A DNA stretch of 64,000 nucleotides from Lunularia cruciata (Eukaryota > Streptophyta > Marchantiopsida > Lunulariales > Lunulariaceae): NCBI GenBank assembly GCA_948567375.1, contig OX419755.1, positions 20,465,001 through 20,529,000 of the forward strand, read 5' to 3'. This document shows positions 23,601 through 35,398 of the stretch, piece by piece. The notes under the pieces were generated by a model that worked only from the letters and a program-made list of their open reading frames with translations, made no database searches and had not been told where the DNA came from. A program made the position numbers and the translations under genes. Numbering within the stretch: position 1 is the first letter of the stretch; each line of letters opens with the position of its first letter.

Positions 23601-25374
23601 TTGATTTCCCGTACTTTACTAACTCCGATGTGATCTCATATTGTTACTTGGATTTAACTATCATAACCTTAAGTATCAAGTTCTGAATTTTAGCTCACTC
23701 TTCTACTTCTAATTTGACCCAAAGTTTCTCTATCTTGGTTGTTTTTTTAGCATCTATTTGAGCATGCTTGCATCTTTCTAGCTTCTAGAGAATCAAACTT
23801 CAATTGGATATGGTTTGCTATGTCTTGGGCAAAAGCATAAATGGTAAGCATGAATTTTGGATTTCCTTTAGATGACTTTGTCTTCTTCTTGAGTTCATTA
23901 TCCCATTCAAGTTCTCCCTATCTTTCTCCTAAATTTCTTCCTTCTCCTTTGTTATGTGCTTGTGCATAAACCTCTTCTTGGGCTCCTTGGGCTCTTGTGT
24001 TATGTGAGCAACTCCAATTGGAATTTCCTCCTCTTTATCATGCGCAAAAGCTTCACTTGGATACACTCAAATACCTCATCTTGCCTCTTGTCTTATATGC
24101 TTGGAATTGAAATAAGTATCAATTCATGCGTAAGACAAGCTTGTGAGGTTTCCAATAGAGGAATATCTTCACCAAATCATTCTTCCTCCTCTTCAAGTGT
24201 CTCTTCATGTATCACTCTACATCCAACTTCATTTGTGGTAGACCATTCAAAAAGGTTAATCTCACTCTCCATCCCATGCTTACTAGAGTAGGTGAAGATA
24301 AATTAACTTTACCTCTCAAAAAAAGCATCCATTCTATGAAATTGAGAACAAAAATGGTTTAGTTTTTCCTCTATGATTTTCCATCCATGTTTATTTCCCT
24401 CTTAGTGAGATCATCCCTTATAGAATTATTCTTCTAATTCTTTGTAATTTTATAAGACATCAAAAAATGAGCCTATTTCTTCTTTAACCTCTCTCCATTT
24501 ATAGACCAAGTAAACCTTCTACCAAATCTCATGAGGAAATTTGCCATGTAATTGAAGTAGTGTTTTTTAATCAATTTCTTGCTAGTGCCACCATTGATTT
24601 GTTTGAAATGTTATGGATTTTCTAAGTAATCCAAAATTTGACCATAATGATGCAAGACCATCTTGAACCAATCTTCCACACATTTTGCCTTACTCCCTAT
24701 TTTTCTCATATTAGTAATAGGAGAAGCCACATTGAACTTTGATTTACTTTTGAGAGTTGTAGAGAATCTATGAATGTGAAGTTGAATTGGGACTAGAATG
24801 ACAAAGCAAGGAAGGGGATTTATGAACCCTTGTAATGACAATGTCTGTGGGAGGGGAAAGGGGAATATGATTTGCACCTAAGCCGGTGCACTCCACGGTC
24901 ACTAAATAGTCACTTCAATTTTTTATTGTGTTTTTAAAGGCGGTGCACAATAAATTGAAGCAAGATGACATCTTGGATATTTACAATTGGAGAATTGGAA
25001 GTTATAAATTAAATGATCATTATCTTTGCATTGCTTTTCTCCATCTACAAACATCCTTTGAATTAGGAAAACATTCCGATTGAGCATCCTTCTCTTTGAA
25101 TTAGAAATTACATTCCATACTCGTGCATTGCTTCTTTTGTTGTGATAAGAATCCACTTTTGAGTCACACAATTTGGAAACCACAATAGGACTTCAATGCG
25201 GAGAAAATTGAACACTAGGGGAAATATTCAAACTTTTATTCCATACTTGTGCCACTTAGTGGGTTGTGATTAGTTCATATTAATAAAGATTACTTGATAC
25301 TACCAACTACATGACCAATAAATGACCCATAATCCTCTAATTCAACCCAAATTCTCCAAATTGAAATGACCCTT

Positions 25375-25436
25375 AAATTCAAGATGTCATTTACAATAAC
25401 TCATTAAATTCAAGATGTCAATTACAATAACTCATA
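25375..25436 (+). repeat. 31-bp tandem duplication
   Basis: AAATTCAAGATGTCA and ACAATAACTCAT occur twice head to tail with one or two differences. Confidence 0.8.
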
Positions 25437-27703
25437 AGGCTTCTTTACAAACCATTTAGTTGTGGGATTTATTTTTGTATAACACCACACAAGATATTTT
25501 ATGATACATAATCCATAGCCATAACCATTCCATAAAATTCAGAATTGAAACCCCCTAATAAGGATATGAGATGAGTTTTTACTCAATTATCATAAACCTT
25601 TCTCCTTTAATGATCCAAGTCATAATACTAATCTAAAGAATATAATCCATTTCCTCTTCCCAATTCAATTCTTTGAACTTTCATCATAAAAATTACAGAT
25701 ATTCTAGTATATTTATGACACTATTTTCTCTTATAATAAAACTTTTTCTAAAAGAAATTCAACTTATATCTATATCAAATCTATAAATTAAATGATAAAT
25801 AATATTATTTATTGAGTGAGAATAAAATAAGGAGATATACCTTCATGGTAATTAAAAAATGGAAATTTTAATCAATAATAAAAAATTTAAGAAACCAAGA
25901 ATATATCTATTAATGCATTTGAACTAAAAGACTCAACTCAAATAAAAGTATTCTCTAATTCTAACAATAAATTTGACATCAGAAAACAAAACTAATTTTA
26001 GAAGAGTGGTACTTGTGAAGTAAAACTAAGTAAAGATGTTGTTGTATCTAGTGGAACTGAGTAAGCTCTGCTAAATAGCTTGATCATTCTCAATATTTTG
26101 TACATTAACCTTAGCTTTACATGCCTTTACATAATAATAATATTGATTTATTCCAAAATAAGAAATTTTACTCTTGATTTGATTGATCAAGTATGATCTT
26201 TTACAAACAATAACTCAAACATTTTAATAATTATAGAACACTCACTCAAGTATTTTAATTGAACTAAAATTTAATAATATAGACTAGATTTTTATATTCT
26301 TCAATGTTATGACTTCATCTGCATTCAAACTATGTATACCATCTACAAAAAAATAAAATTGCAATACATATTCAAAGATATCTACAATCATTTCTTTTGC
26401 AAGACATAGTTAAAGATATCAAAAGCACATCCTTGGTTGTGACTAAGTATAGGATGAAGCAATGTATAGGCAATACAATGTGTAGGTAAAACACAATCTT
26501 TTTTCCTAAGTGAGCAAATTTTGACCTATTATAGTCTTCCATGGAGAAATTGACACTAACTTTAGGATCACACATAATAGATTAAATTTTTTTACAAAAT
26601 TTTAGAGTGTATAAGGAATTTTTGTGGGAATATTAAAACATATATTGATGTTTGAGATATCAAGAAGTATGATTCACATTAGTCCACTCCAAGCCTTGAC
26701 CTCTAAACCATCCACTTATATCTTAATGAGTTAAGAGTTGAAAAGCATTAAGACCTTTGATATTTAAGTGCTATTAGAGCAAAAATTGGATAGTCCAACA
26801 TATCATATAAGTGATACATATTCCTTATGTGCTTGATTATTGAATTGGTTTCTTGATCTTACTGGATCTAATTTTAGATCAATTAATCTATCATACTTAA
26901 AATATACTACTTGATTTAGCTTCACTAAGTATTGTGATATAAGAACTTTGTTCACAAGCTATAGTTTTATTCTTTGTCAAGATTATTGTGCAAAATGACA
27001 AAGAAGTTGTTCTTTTTTATGTAGAAACCATAGGAAAGCAATAAAATATCACTTAGTGCTAGGCTTCCAATTGGTGATAAGAGTAAAATCATGTTCTTTT
27101 ATCTTTTATATATAGACAAATTAACAAAAAAGAATATTCATATCTATCTATATTTTTGATTTAAGAAGGTCATCATAGAGATCACAATACCTATCAAGGC
27201 AGAATTACGTATTCAACTCCCACATGATAATAGATTCAAGGAGCAATCCATATGGAATTTGATCAAATTAATACTAGCAATGATATAATATCTTGGCTGG
27301 TAAGCTCCTTCAACGATTATAGAGTGGGGATTCAGAGTAAAATTCCATTCAGGCCAAGGAGAAATTATCATGTGGTATAATCTCATAGTGATAGCATAGA
27401 AGAAAATATTGCCAAGTGGGAAGGAGATGGCAATTTGGGAGGCTTGTCAAATCTCCTTGTAAAAAACATAACCAAATAAAGTTGAGACTTTTTTTTTATT
27501 CCTTAGGAGTTAATTACATCTTGTGACAATGGCACTATAGTAGAGGAATAACTGAGTTTTATAATGACCCACCATCCTATAGGATGCACACAAATGAGCT
27601 TCTTAATTATAGGGTGTAGAGTACTATACATAGAGCAATTAGAACTCTCTAGGAGAACTAAACTAATACTAACTAGAGAAAAGAATCTCAATCTAGATTT
27701 TGT

Positions 27704-27853
27704 GCAATACACCTCAATGCAAAAAGTACACTTTCAAAGTTTTCTTTGGATTGGTTGGGATGGTGAGCCAATTTCTGAGCAATAGACCTCAATGCACGGA
27801 GTCTAGCTTTGAGGCTTTCTTTGGATTGGTTGCATTGGTGAGCTATACCCAAT
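27704..27853 (-). repeat. 75-bp tandem duplication, in frame
   Basis: Two diverged units start at 27704 and 27779 (GCAATACACCTCAATGC and GCAATAGACCTCAATGC). On the minus strand the open frame 27957-27688 reads both units as 25-residue repeats sharing NQSKE, ALR and IAQ. The period being a multiple of three suggests it may derive from a coding sequence, which I do not recognise. Confidence 0.65.
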
Positions 27854-28030
27854 TGGAGGGGACAACAATGGACGGATAAGCCAACAAAGTTTTCATAGAG
27901 GTGGTTGGGAACTTTAGTATGTAGCAGATATGCTCTTCTCATCTTTGTACCAACCACATACTCAATTTATCTTTTATTCTTAGTCCTTCTTCTACTTTTG
28001 TCTATTTCTTGTTATATATGTATGCTATGT

Positions 28031-28531
28031 TGTAACAATCCAAAGATAGAAGAACATGAGATTAGAATTCCCAAGTCTTTATTATATAGCAAAAAAGATC
28101 CTCTCTAAGGGAGCTACATCCTTAGAATAGCTACATGGATTAGTGACATGTCAACCTTAGTCCATTTTGGTTGGTTGGAGCTTTCTACAAAGATCTTCCC
28201 AAAAGGGAATCTTTTGGGAAGATCTTTGTAGAAAGCTCAAAATAGATTTGGGTTGGGTTGGGGGGAGGGGTTTGGTAGGAGGGAGAGACAACTCAACACT
28301 TTTTTCCCCAAGGGAACATAAGATTTCATTTCTTGGGACCTAATTCTATCATTAAGACATCCAAAATTAGTTTTTGTTTTTAGTCTGTTTTCAACCTCTG
28401 CTCTATTAGTAGGAATCTTCTTTTGGTTACTCTTCTTTCTGATCCACTTAAACCATCATGTATAACATCTCTAAAGATATTACCAAGCCAATTTTCACCT
28501 TTAGAGAATTTGTCTAGCTAATGGTATTACA
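28031..28531 (-). mobile_element. Solo LTR of E3 family, minus strand
   Basis: Perfect TATGT duplications flank it (28026-28030 and 28532-28536). Minus-strand termini are TGTAATAC and GTTACA. It aligns with the E3 LTRs (AAAATTGGCTTGGTAA block near 28480-28500; TATA motif near 28080). It differs from the other copies in having a perfect 28-bp inverted repeat at 28178-28238. Confidence 0.93.
28178..28238. repeat. Perfect 28-bp stem inverted repeat
   Basis: The arm 28178-28205 (starting GAGCTTTCTACAAAG) is the exact reverse complement of 28211-28238, with a 5-base loop GGAAT. Other LTRs of this family have only the single-arm sequence around GAGCTTTCC here. Confidence 0.95.
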
Positions 28532-28536
28532 TATGT

Positions 28537-29497
28537 TAGTGATGTACTACTCTATGGCAATGTGGTTTATTTGTGGTTTTTGAGAAGATGCTTTTATTCT
28601 ATATATTGAGATAATTTCACTTTTCAGTCATGAGCTATGTTATCTATCTTTTTTTATAGGGGCATCCTCACTAGATTAATTTTACAATGCATTCATTTTG
28701 TTTTCTAGCACACGTAGCTAGAGAAACTGCCACAATGGAGGCTCTTCATCTAGCAACCCATACCCCTCTGGGAAATTAGGAAGTATACCAACATTGAATT
28801 TTTCAACATACTCCCATTGAGGCCCAAGCTCTTGATGGATTTACCTCTACAATACCATAGTCACCCCAAGGTCAAACCCCTCCCTCTACCTCTATAAACC
28901 TACCAACCCCATAGTGTTAGATCCCTTCTTCCACTTCTTTGGACCCTCCTTCGACATAAAACGTATTCCTCCCATGGTGCCCTTAGCACACTCTTATATC
29001 CCACCCAACCATTGACCTACATGACATGTGCAAATAGCCCATGGGTAGGCATTGGTCTAGCACAATACCAAGGGTGGGCTAGATATTTACAAACAAGTAC
29101 AGAGGCTACTACTCCACCTCTTTGACTAGACCCTCCTTCATACAATAGTCCTCTCTCTTTAGGATCCATTAGACTCTTACACTTGGTTACACTCCCTAGA
29201 TCATATCCGTGTATTCTTACCCAATTTACCTAGACTGCATATGTAGACTAGGATCCCTATGCCACTACGACAACTTGTGGGCTTCATGCTTTTGCTCTTA
29301 TTGCAAGCCACTTTAGTTGATGATCAAGGGAGAGATGTCTCTACCATGGATTTGATTAGCCTTCTCCTCATAATGGGCTCTACTCCTACCAATAGATGGA
29401 GGAGCACCAAGACACCATGAGACTACTTGTAGGATTCATAGATTCTTGAGAGAAGATTGGTCAACATTACATGATGAGTATACCATATGAGCATAGG
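28537..29497. other. Decayed repeat sequence upstream of LINE remnant
   Basis: No clear coding frame. Proline- and threonine-rich short stretches near 28730-29100 could be an old 5' part of the LINE-type element or a gag, but no motif confirms either. Confidence 0.4.
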
Positions 29498-29921
29498 TGT
29501 AAAAGACCAAATCTGAGGAGAGAAATAGGAGAATGGAAACTCACATTGGGACACTTGAATGAGGGAAAACTTGAATGCCTAGCATAAGCTTTGGCTTTGG
29601 TATTTATAGGTAGCATACAAGGCCCTTGAGAAGCTTCTCAAGAAGCTTCCTTGAGCCACTTTCTTGGAGTGCAAGCCAAGTTAACTAGGAAGCTTCTCAA
29701 GAAGCTTCCTTGTAGAAGTAACCTACTTGGCATGCAAGCCAAGCTAGTTAGAAGCTTCTAAAAGCTTCCTTCTAGAAGCTACTTGCTTGGAGTGCAAGTT
29801 GACTAGTCGGGAAGCTTCCCAAGAAGCTTCCTAGATATATTTGGAATATTCTAGGCTAATTTGGCTTATTCTCTACTTTGTTAGCCTTACTAACTACGTC
29901 GCTAAACTCCATACTGTTACA
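29498..29921 (-). mobile_element. Solo LTR of E2 family
   Basis: 424 bp with plus-strand termini TGTAAAAG and CTGTTACA, flanked by perfect ATAGG duplications (29493-29497 and 29922-29926). It aligns with both E2 LTRs, including the AAGCTTCTCAAGAAGCTTCC repeats. Orientation is given as for E2. Confidence 0.94.
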
Positions 29922-30389
29922 ATAGGTCACATCCAAGAAGATAACAAAGTCTCCATAATCCTGTGCATGTCTCCCACAACATCATCACCTCCAATACTCC
30001 TTGGTGTTAGGCCAAGTAGAGGAGTATAGATGCACAACCTAAGCTTTAGCTCCATCTTGGCAAGTGCCTTTCTCGTCAAGTACTTTAGCTACTTTGCATA
30101 TATTTCATCCATTGGCCAAGAAAGAGCTCCTCTCTTTTCTCTCTGACTATCAATCAAATGAGGAGCTTTAGCATACAAAGTTTGTCTTTGCTCATGCTTA
30201 ACTTCATTCTCCATGTGTCTTAGTGGGTGGAACATTGGAGCAAGTCTTTGAGCACCTATATGATTGTCTTTCTCCAAACACTCCAAATTTTGGTTTTCCT
30301 CTACTCTTTGCTTTTGCTAATACATTGCTTTGGGTCTTGTGCCCCTTGTGCAACCAATCTATTTGGTGCATCTCAACTCTTGCTCTATC

Positions 30390-31436
30390 AAAGGAGATGT
30401 TTGGTGTTTGACCATTGGTATTGGAGATGTCTTTCTCTATTTAGTCTCCTATTCTATTTGCCTACAATTATATCACTCTTTTTCTTATTTTTTTATCTCA
30501 ATATCAATTTGCAATAGCTATTCCATGTAGTTGCAAGATGCTGATTGTTTGCATCAAAACATCTTTAGATCTCCTCTTTGATGGGGTGGATATCTATGTG
30601 GATCTCTAATGCCTTCAATATCATTTCTTGTCTGGCCTTCTTTTATGCTCTGCACTGAATGGAAGATCAGATCCCCTCCTTGATTCAATATGTTTGCACA
30701 TTCTATGGCATAGAGATCCCATTTTTGTATAGTCAACTACTACCACAAGCATTTTCACACAACTTGTATCCGCTAAGGGTATGTGCTAGGGGGATCCACT
30801 TGGAGGACCTCTTTTTGCTATAGCTCACTATAGGAGGTCAAAACTACTTTTATATCTTGTCTCTCTTTGTCCCTCTTTGATGATAAGAACATTTTAGGCC
30901 CTTTGGAGGATGTGAGCCATGCCATAGTATCTATCACATGTAGTTTAAGAACCATGGGTTTACAAGTTCAGACTCATAAATGCAAGATATGAAGCCCATG
31001 TATAGTTCTCACTTCCTCAAATTTTCCACCAAGGGTCCAATTCCAAGTAGGAGGTGTGAGAGTGTTGGGATCTCTACTAGGGGCAGAGGACTATTGCATC
31101 ATGTTCATCTCCAACACATTGGTGCAGGCCACAACTTATGTTCACTTACTCCTTAGGTTGGAGAATTCACATGTAGCCTACTCTATCTTAGCCCATAGCT
31201 ATCTCCCTTGAGCCTCCTATCTAGCTTGGACATACCTTCCTACAAAGGCACTTTTGCCACACTTACACACTTTTGATAACACCATATGTCATACCTTCTC
31301 TACTTTTTTGGGGCCATGTACACTCCCACAACTATCAAAGGAGTGGTGTAAACTCAAAATAGCCTTACCTATAGCTATGGGAGGATGTGGTCTCATCTTA
31401 CAAGAAAGCATCACACTAGTAACCTTTATAGGTGCA
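30390..31436 (+). pseudogene. Non-LTR (LINE-type) reverse transcriptase, decayed
   Basis: One frame (codons starting at multiples of three) stays readable despite about ten stops. It shows DVWCLTIGIGDVFL near 30393 (normally RPI-IG-V), the catalytic loop SLFDDKNILGPLEDV with the Asp pair at 30879-30884, MGLQVQTHKCKI near 30954, GGVRVLGSLLGAEDYC near 31050 and LPIAMGGCGLILQES near 31358-31402. These blocks, in this order, are those of LINE-like RTs (YxDD, GL....KC, VLG.P.G, LP...GGLGL). The frame is cut at 31437 by a solo LTR and resumes at 32029. The endonuclease and 5' end were not identified. Confidence 0.72.
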
Positions 31437-32028
31437 TGTAATAACATTAGCTAGACATATTATCTAGGTGGAAATTGGCTTGGTAATATCTTGAGGGATT
31501 TTATATATGATGGTCTAAGTAGATCAGATAGAAGTGTCACCAAAAGAGTATTTTCACTAATTGAGCAGAGGTAAAAAACACCATGAAAACTTTAGAGCCA
31601 AGTTTAGAGGCTCAAACGGATGTCTTAGGCCTCAAAATAAAGGATTCCCTTTCCCTCCAAGGTAAAGGTATTGACTTCTCCCACCCTTGTTTGTCTCGTC
31701 AAGAGCTCCAACAATATCTCAATTATGATGTTTTGAGCTTCATAGGGGAAAATTTCTCAACAATTCTTCTTGGTCAAACTTGTTTGACCAACCAAATAGG
31801 ACAAAGATCAATATGTCACCAATCCATGCAGTGAATCCATCCAATTTAAGAGTGGAGTTGATTGACATGTTGCCAATCCATGTATTTGATCCAAGGGTGC
31901 AACTCCCTTTTGAGTGGATCCTCTTTGGTATATAATAAACAAAAGGTGTGCCTTTATGGCATTGAAATACTGAGAGATGAAGTCTTGTGTTTCTTCTCTT
32001 GTGTTTCTATTGTCCTTGGAACTTTATA
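31437..32028 (+). mobile_element. Solo LTR of E3 family, inside LINE remnant
   Basis: Starts TGTAATAA, ends TTTATA (decayed), flanked by GTGCA (31432-31436) and GTGTA (32029-32033), a duplication with one C-to-T change. It shares the AAATTGGCTTGGTAA block, CACCAAAAGAG, and TATATAATAA at 31929-31938. No internal 156-bp duplication, so it belongs with the E3 LTR subfamily. Confidence 0.88.
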
Positions 32029-32370
32029 GTGTATGGGCTCTAGTGGCCCCCGACTAAGCTGATAGGTTCTTACACCATGGTCGTCCTTTTGTATTGGCAC
32101 CTGGCATGGTAGTGGAGTCAAGTACACATGAATTTCAAATTATCCTATAGTTGCCTCGTGACCTTTTACCAAGCCTTGCACATACAACACTCCTAATGTT
32201 CACATACTTTATATGTGCCAAAGAATTCAAAGAATTGAAAAGCAACTAGAAAACTAGCGCTAAATTTGTGTGATAGAGGTCTTCTAATGATATATTTGGT
32301 AAGTGAAGAAGGAGAGCAGATGGGCACTCCCACAATCTTGGGCACAAGCCAAATGTATATAAACTCACAT
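32029..32370 (+). pseudogene. LINE-type element, continuation
   Basis: After removing the solo LTR and one target copy, the upstream FIGA joins in frame to WALVAPD and then, after a TAA, ADRFLHHGRPFVLAP. WALVAP after the FLGS-like block is a pattern expected in this RT group. Further stops follow and the frame becomes unreadable near 32370. Confidence 0.55.
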
Positions 32371-33520
32371 TTAGAATGTATCTAGCCCCAGCCATTTATT
32401 CATGCAACACAATCTACTTGGTATTTACATCAAATCAACAATTGTTTTCAAATAAGAAAGTGATGCCTCAAGAAGGATGAATTAAAGTAATGAAAGTAAA
32501 AGGACAAAACTAATATCAAGTTAAAACAAGTTCAAAAGTGCCCAAGTCATATTCTCACCTCTCTTAATTGCAATGCAAAGCGTTAAAATTTCAACAAAAC
32601 TGAAATGGGCGTCTATGTACAATTTATTATTTATTGCAAATTATCCCTAATAATAACCACTAGTAGAGCAACAACTTCTCTATGGAATGATACTATTCTA
32701 TACTAAAGATTACTTAGGTACGGGAAGACACTCACTTCCGCTTTCTATTCCCTAACAAAACTATGAGATATGAAAGGATTACTTGTAGTAGCTCTTCACT
32801 TAAAATGAAACAGTAAAATAATAAATTAGTAATTCAAATTGGAAATTTTTCAAATGATTTGAAAAAGGTGATAAATTGTGATTATCTGGGTTTAGATATT
32901 TGTTCAGTAAAATAGCGTACATTCTTTGTAAGTGTAAGACAATCTGTATTTTTGTTATTCTCCCTAGAATACATATATAATGACTCAATAGATATGTAAA
33001 GAAACATCTCACTCAAACATTACTTGCATATCCGTCCCAACTTCTGTAAAAGAATCACGTGATAAATACTAGGGTATAGCATAAAACACAAGAAAATTAT
33101 ATACATGTGAATTCTAAATGTTTAGAAGGTACATGTCAAATTGTGGTTTTCTTTTGTATATCCCGTAGTGTGGAACAGAATCCTCTTAAAGGAAGGAAAT
33201 CTCTGAAAGAGAAAAGTCCTCTTTATATCTCTCTTCATCCCACGACTATATATTAGAACTTACTTAGCATAATTGGTTGAATTCATAATAGAAAACTACT
33301 TGACATCAATGCGGCAAGAAGTAATAAATTACTTAGAAAGTTTAAAAAGCTTGTTTTGCTGATCCACTCACCAACTCAATGTTAAGGTGTCATTCTATAC
33401 TTTCTGTATCTTCTCAAACGAACATTTTGGCATCGAAAGACCATCTTTGATACTAAAACCCAGGTATATCATCATTACTTGAGCTGTGGAACTCAAGAAT
33501 CGGATATCATAAACTCATTC
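32371..33520. other. AT-rich sequence up to the composition boundary
   Basis: No gene or assignable repeat. The sequence becomes visibly richer in GC and CpG between roughly 33.2 and 33.6 kb. Confidence 0.5.
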
Positions 33521-35398
33521 TAACTGTTATTTCTTCCTCTGACATTTTGAGATTACATGACTAAATAAGCGGATGCAACCCAAACACAACATTGAGTGAT
33601 GGGAGTATAAAAAGCATACAGAGGTAAGAGCAGGGAAGAGACCATTATGAGAAGAGAGGGCAGCGGAGGAGAGCGAGAGAGCGTCCGTGAAGGCAAGCAG
33701 CCATGGAGGACAAGAGTTTCGTGACGCCGGAGAGGGAGGGGCAAGTAGTGGATGGATACTGGGATATGAGAGCGGAAGCCATTCGATGAACGGGGGATCC
33801 AGAACCCATTAAATGGATAGTACACAAGTGATCCAGAGCGAGATAAGTGTAAGGTGGTAAGGCTTTGTGGGCTTGGACAGTGCAGCAAGAGAAGTAGTAC
33901 ACGATAGAAAGACTGCGAGGGCTGTCTGAAGATTAGGAATTACTCTTATATCCTATGAGCATCATCACATATCCTCCCGAGTCCCTTCTTGTATTCTACC
34001 AACAAGTGAGTGTTCTGGCATCTAGAGAATATTCGTGAGCGCTGCAGATGAGGAATAATCCAAATTATAGCCTGAAACCCGTTTGAACCCAACTGTAGAG
34101 TCCACATTCTTGTAATGCATAAGTAGAATCTGAAGTTACGTTCACATCGAGAGACATTTCGTGGTATTGGTGACCAAAAGATAATGTTTAACATGTCTTT
34201 CAGTCCTCGGGGGTAGTTTCACCAAGATCTCACCTGTGCACGTTAAGAATTGACCATGATTTGGAGTATCAGTCGTAAGCTTTGAAAACGAACTGTGATA
34301 ACTTGCATATCGATATTTGAGAACCTGGAGCAGAAGTCGTTCGAAGAACAGCAATGTGGGATACATACCTTACAGTACTATTACTGTAGAATATTCGATT
34401 GTTAGTTGATAAAAGATATACGAGGAGCCACAATTCGGAGGAACACATACATTTCAAAAGCAAGAACTGTGTTGCTGGGAAGATCCAATACGTCAAAATC
34501 ACTGCTCAATTGTCCACCAAAACTGGAAACTTCTAATGACTTTTAGGGCCCAAAAAGGATAGAAGATTATTCTGTATGGGGTCCAACACTAAACTCATCT
34601 AATAGATTGTCAGGTGAGTAAGAGAGAACCTTACCTGTTCTATTCCCCTAATGCTACGGTGTGAGGGGCTTCTTCACTTGATTCGTCAGGAAGATATCGA
34701 TGGAAATGCAAGAGTTACATCTCTCGACACTACCGTAAGCCAAGTTGATATGCATTACAGTCGAGGGCGTCCCAACGACGCCTCCAGGAAAAATTGATGG
34801 TAAAACTGAAAGGAGATCTAATAATCAGTTCGGCTAGGTGCATGAACAGGAACCAGTATCAGCTAAGCAATCTAAATTTACAAAATGAGCTTATGTGGTG
34901 CGCCAGATTTGTAGGTGCGATCCAAACTCTCACTATGTTTGCCTCTACGGAGAAGCTTATACGAAGAGGAACAACTCAACTGCAAGTAAATGGATGTATA
35001 TACATTACACTGTACTGATGAGATTGGCAACCAGGCAGCCTAAGGATTTTTCGACCATTATCCTCATGGCTGACTCTAGATGACTCTATAAAACCCTTTC
35101 ACTTACCTCAGGCTATTCTCGTGCATCATCCCTCAAGGCACAAGATCTTATGGATGAGCCTTCATCAACGCATTCTTGTGGTGCGGATATTAGCTTCAGG
35201 CGTAAGAAAGACTAAGCTGAAGGCACTTCTGGCTCGTAACTTGACGAAGAGGGGTGCCTCTTGGGTAAATCAGACCATCTTGCCGGAAAAGGAAGGGGCT
35301 GCTCCAAGACTTGAGGTACAGTCTGAGTGCGCTACCTATTTTTGATTTCTTAGCCTTTAGCCTGTCAACTCGAAGAATTAACTAGCCAACAAAGAGTC
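33521..35398. other. GC-richer intergenic DNA, no supported gene
   Basis: Several overlapping short frames exist on the minus strand (for example 33888-33553) but none has a recognisable domain, credible splice structure or biased codon use. It includes the probable 3' untranslated and downstream region of the SDR gene, which ends at 35399. Confidence 0.5.

Larger units (their letters stand above)
20281..28025. other. Long AT-rich, gene-free stretch
   Basis: Almost 8 kb of AT-rich sequence without a supportable gene. It holds the repeat F copy (20466-20632), an A-run near 23359-23371, a 31-bp tandem duplication near 25375-25436 and a 75-bp tandem duplication near 27704-27853. Short frames here have random-like translations. 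It is probably ancient, fully decayed repeat DNA. Confidence 0.6.

Noticed and set aside
23956-24291. 111-codon frame, Ser-rich
   Set aside because: Low-complexity translation in AT-rich decayed DNA, with no domain and no support from neighbouring frames.
33553-33888. 111-codon minus-strand frame near the compartment boundary
   Set aside because: No family resemblance; it overlaps another unrelated frame of similar length on the same strand.
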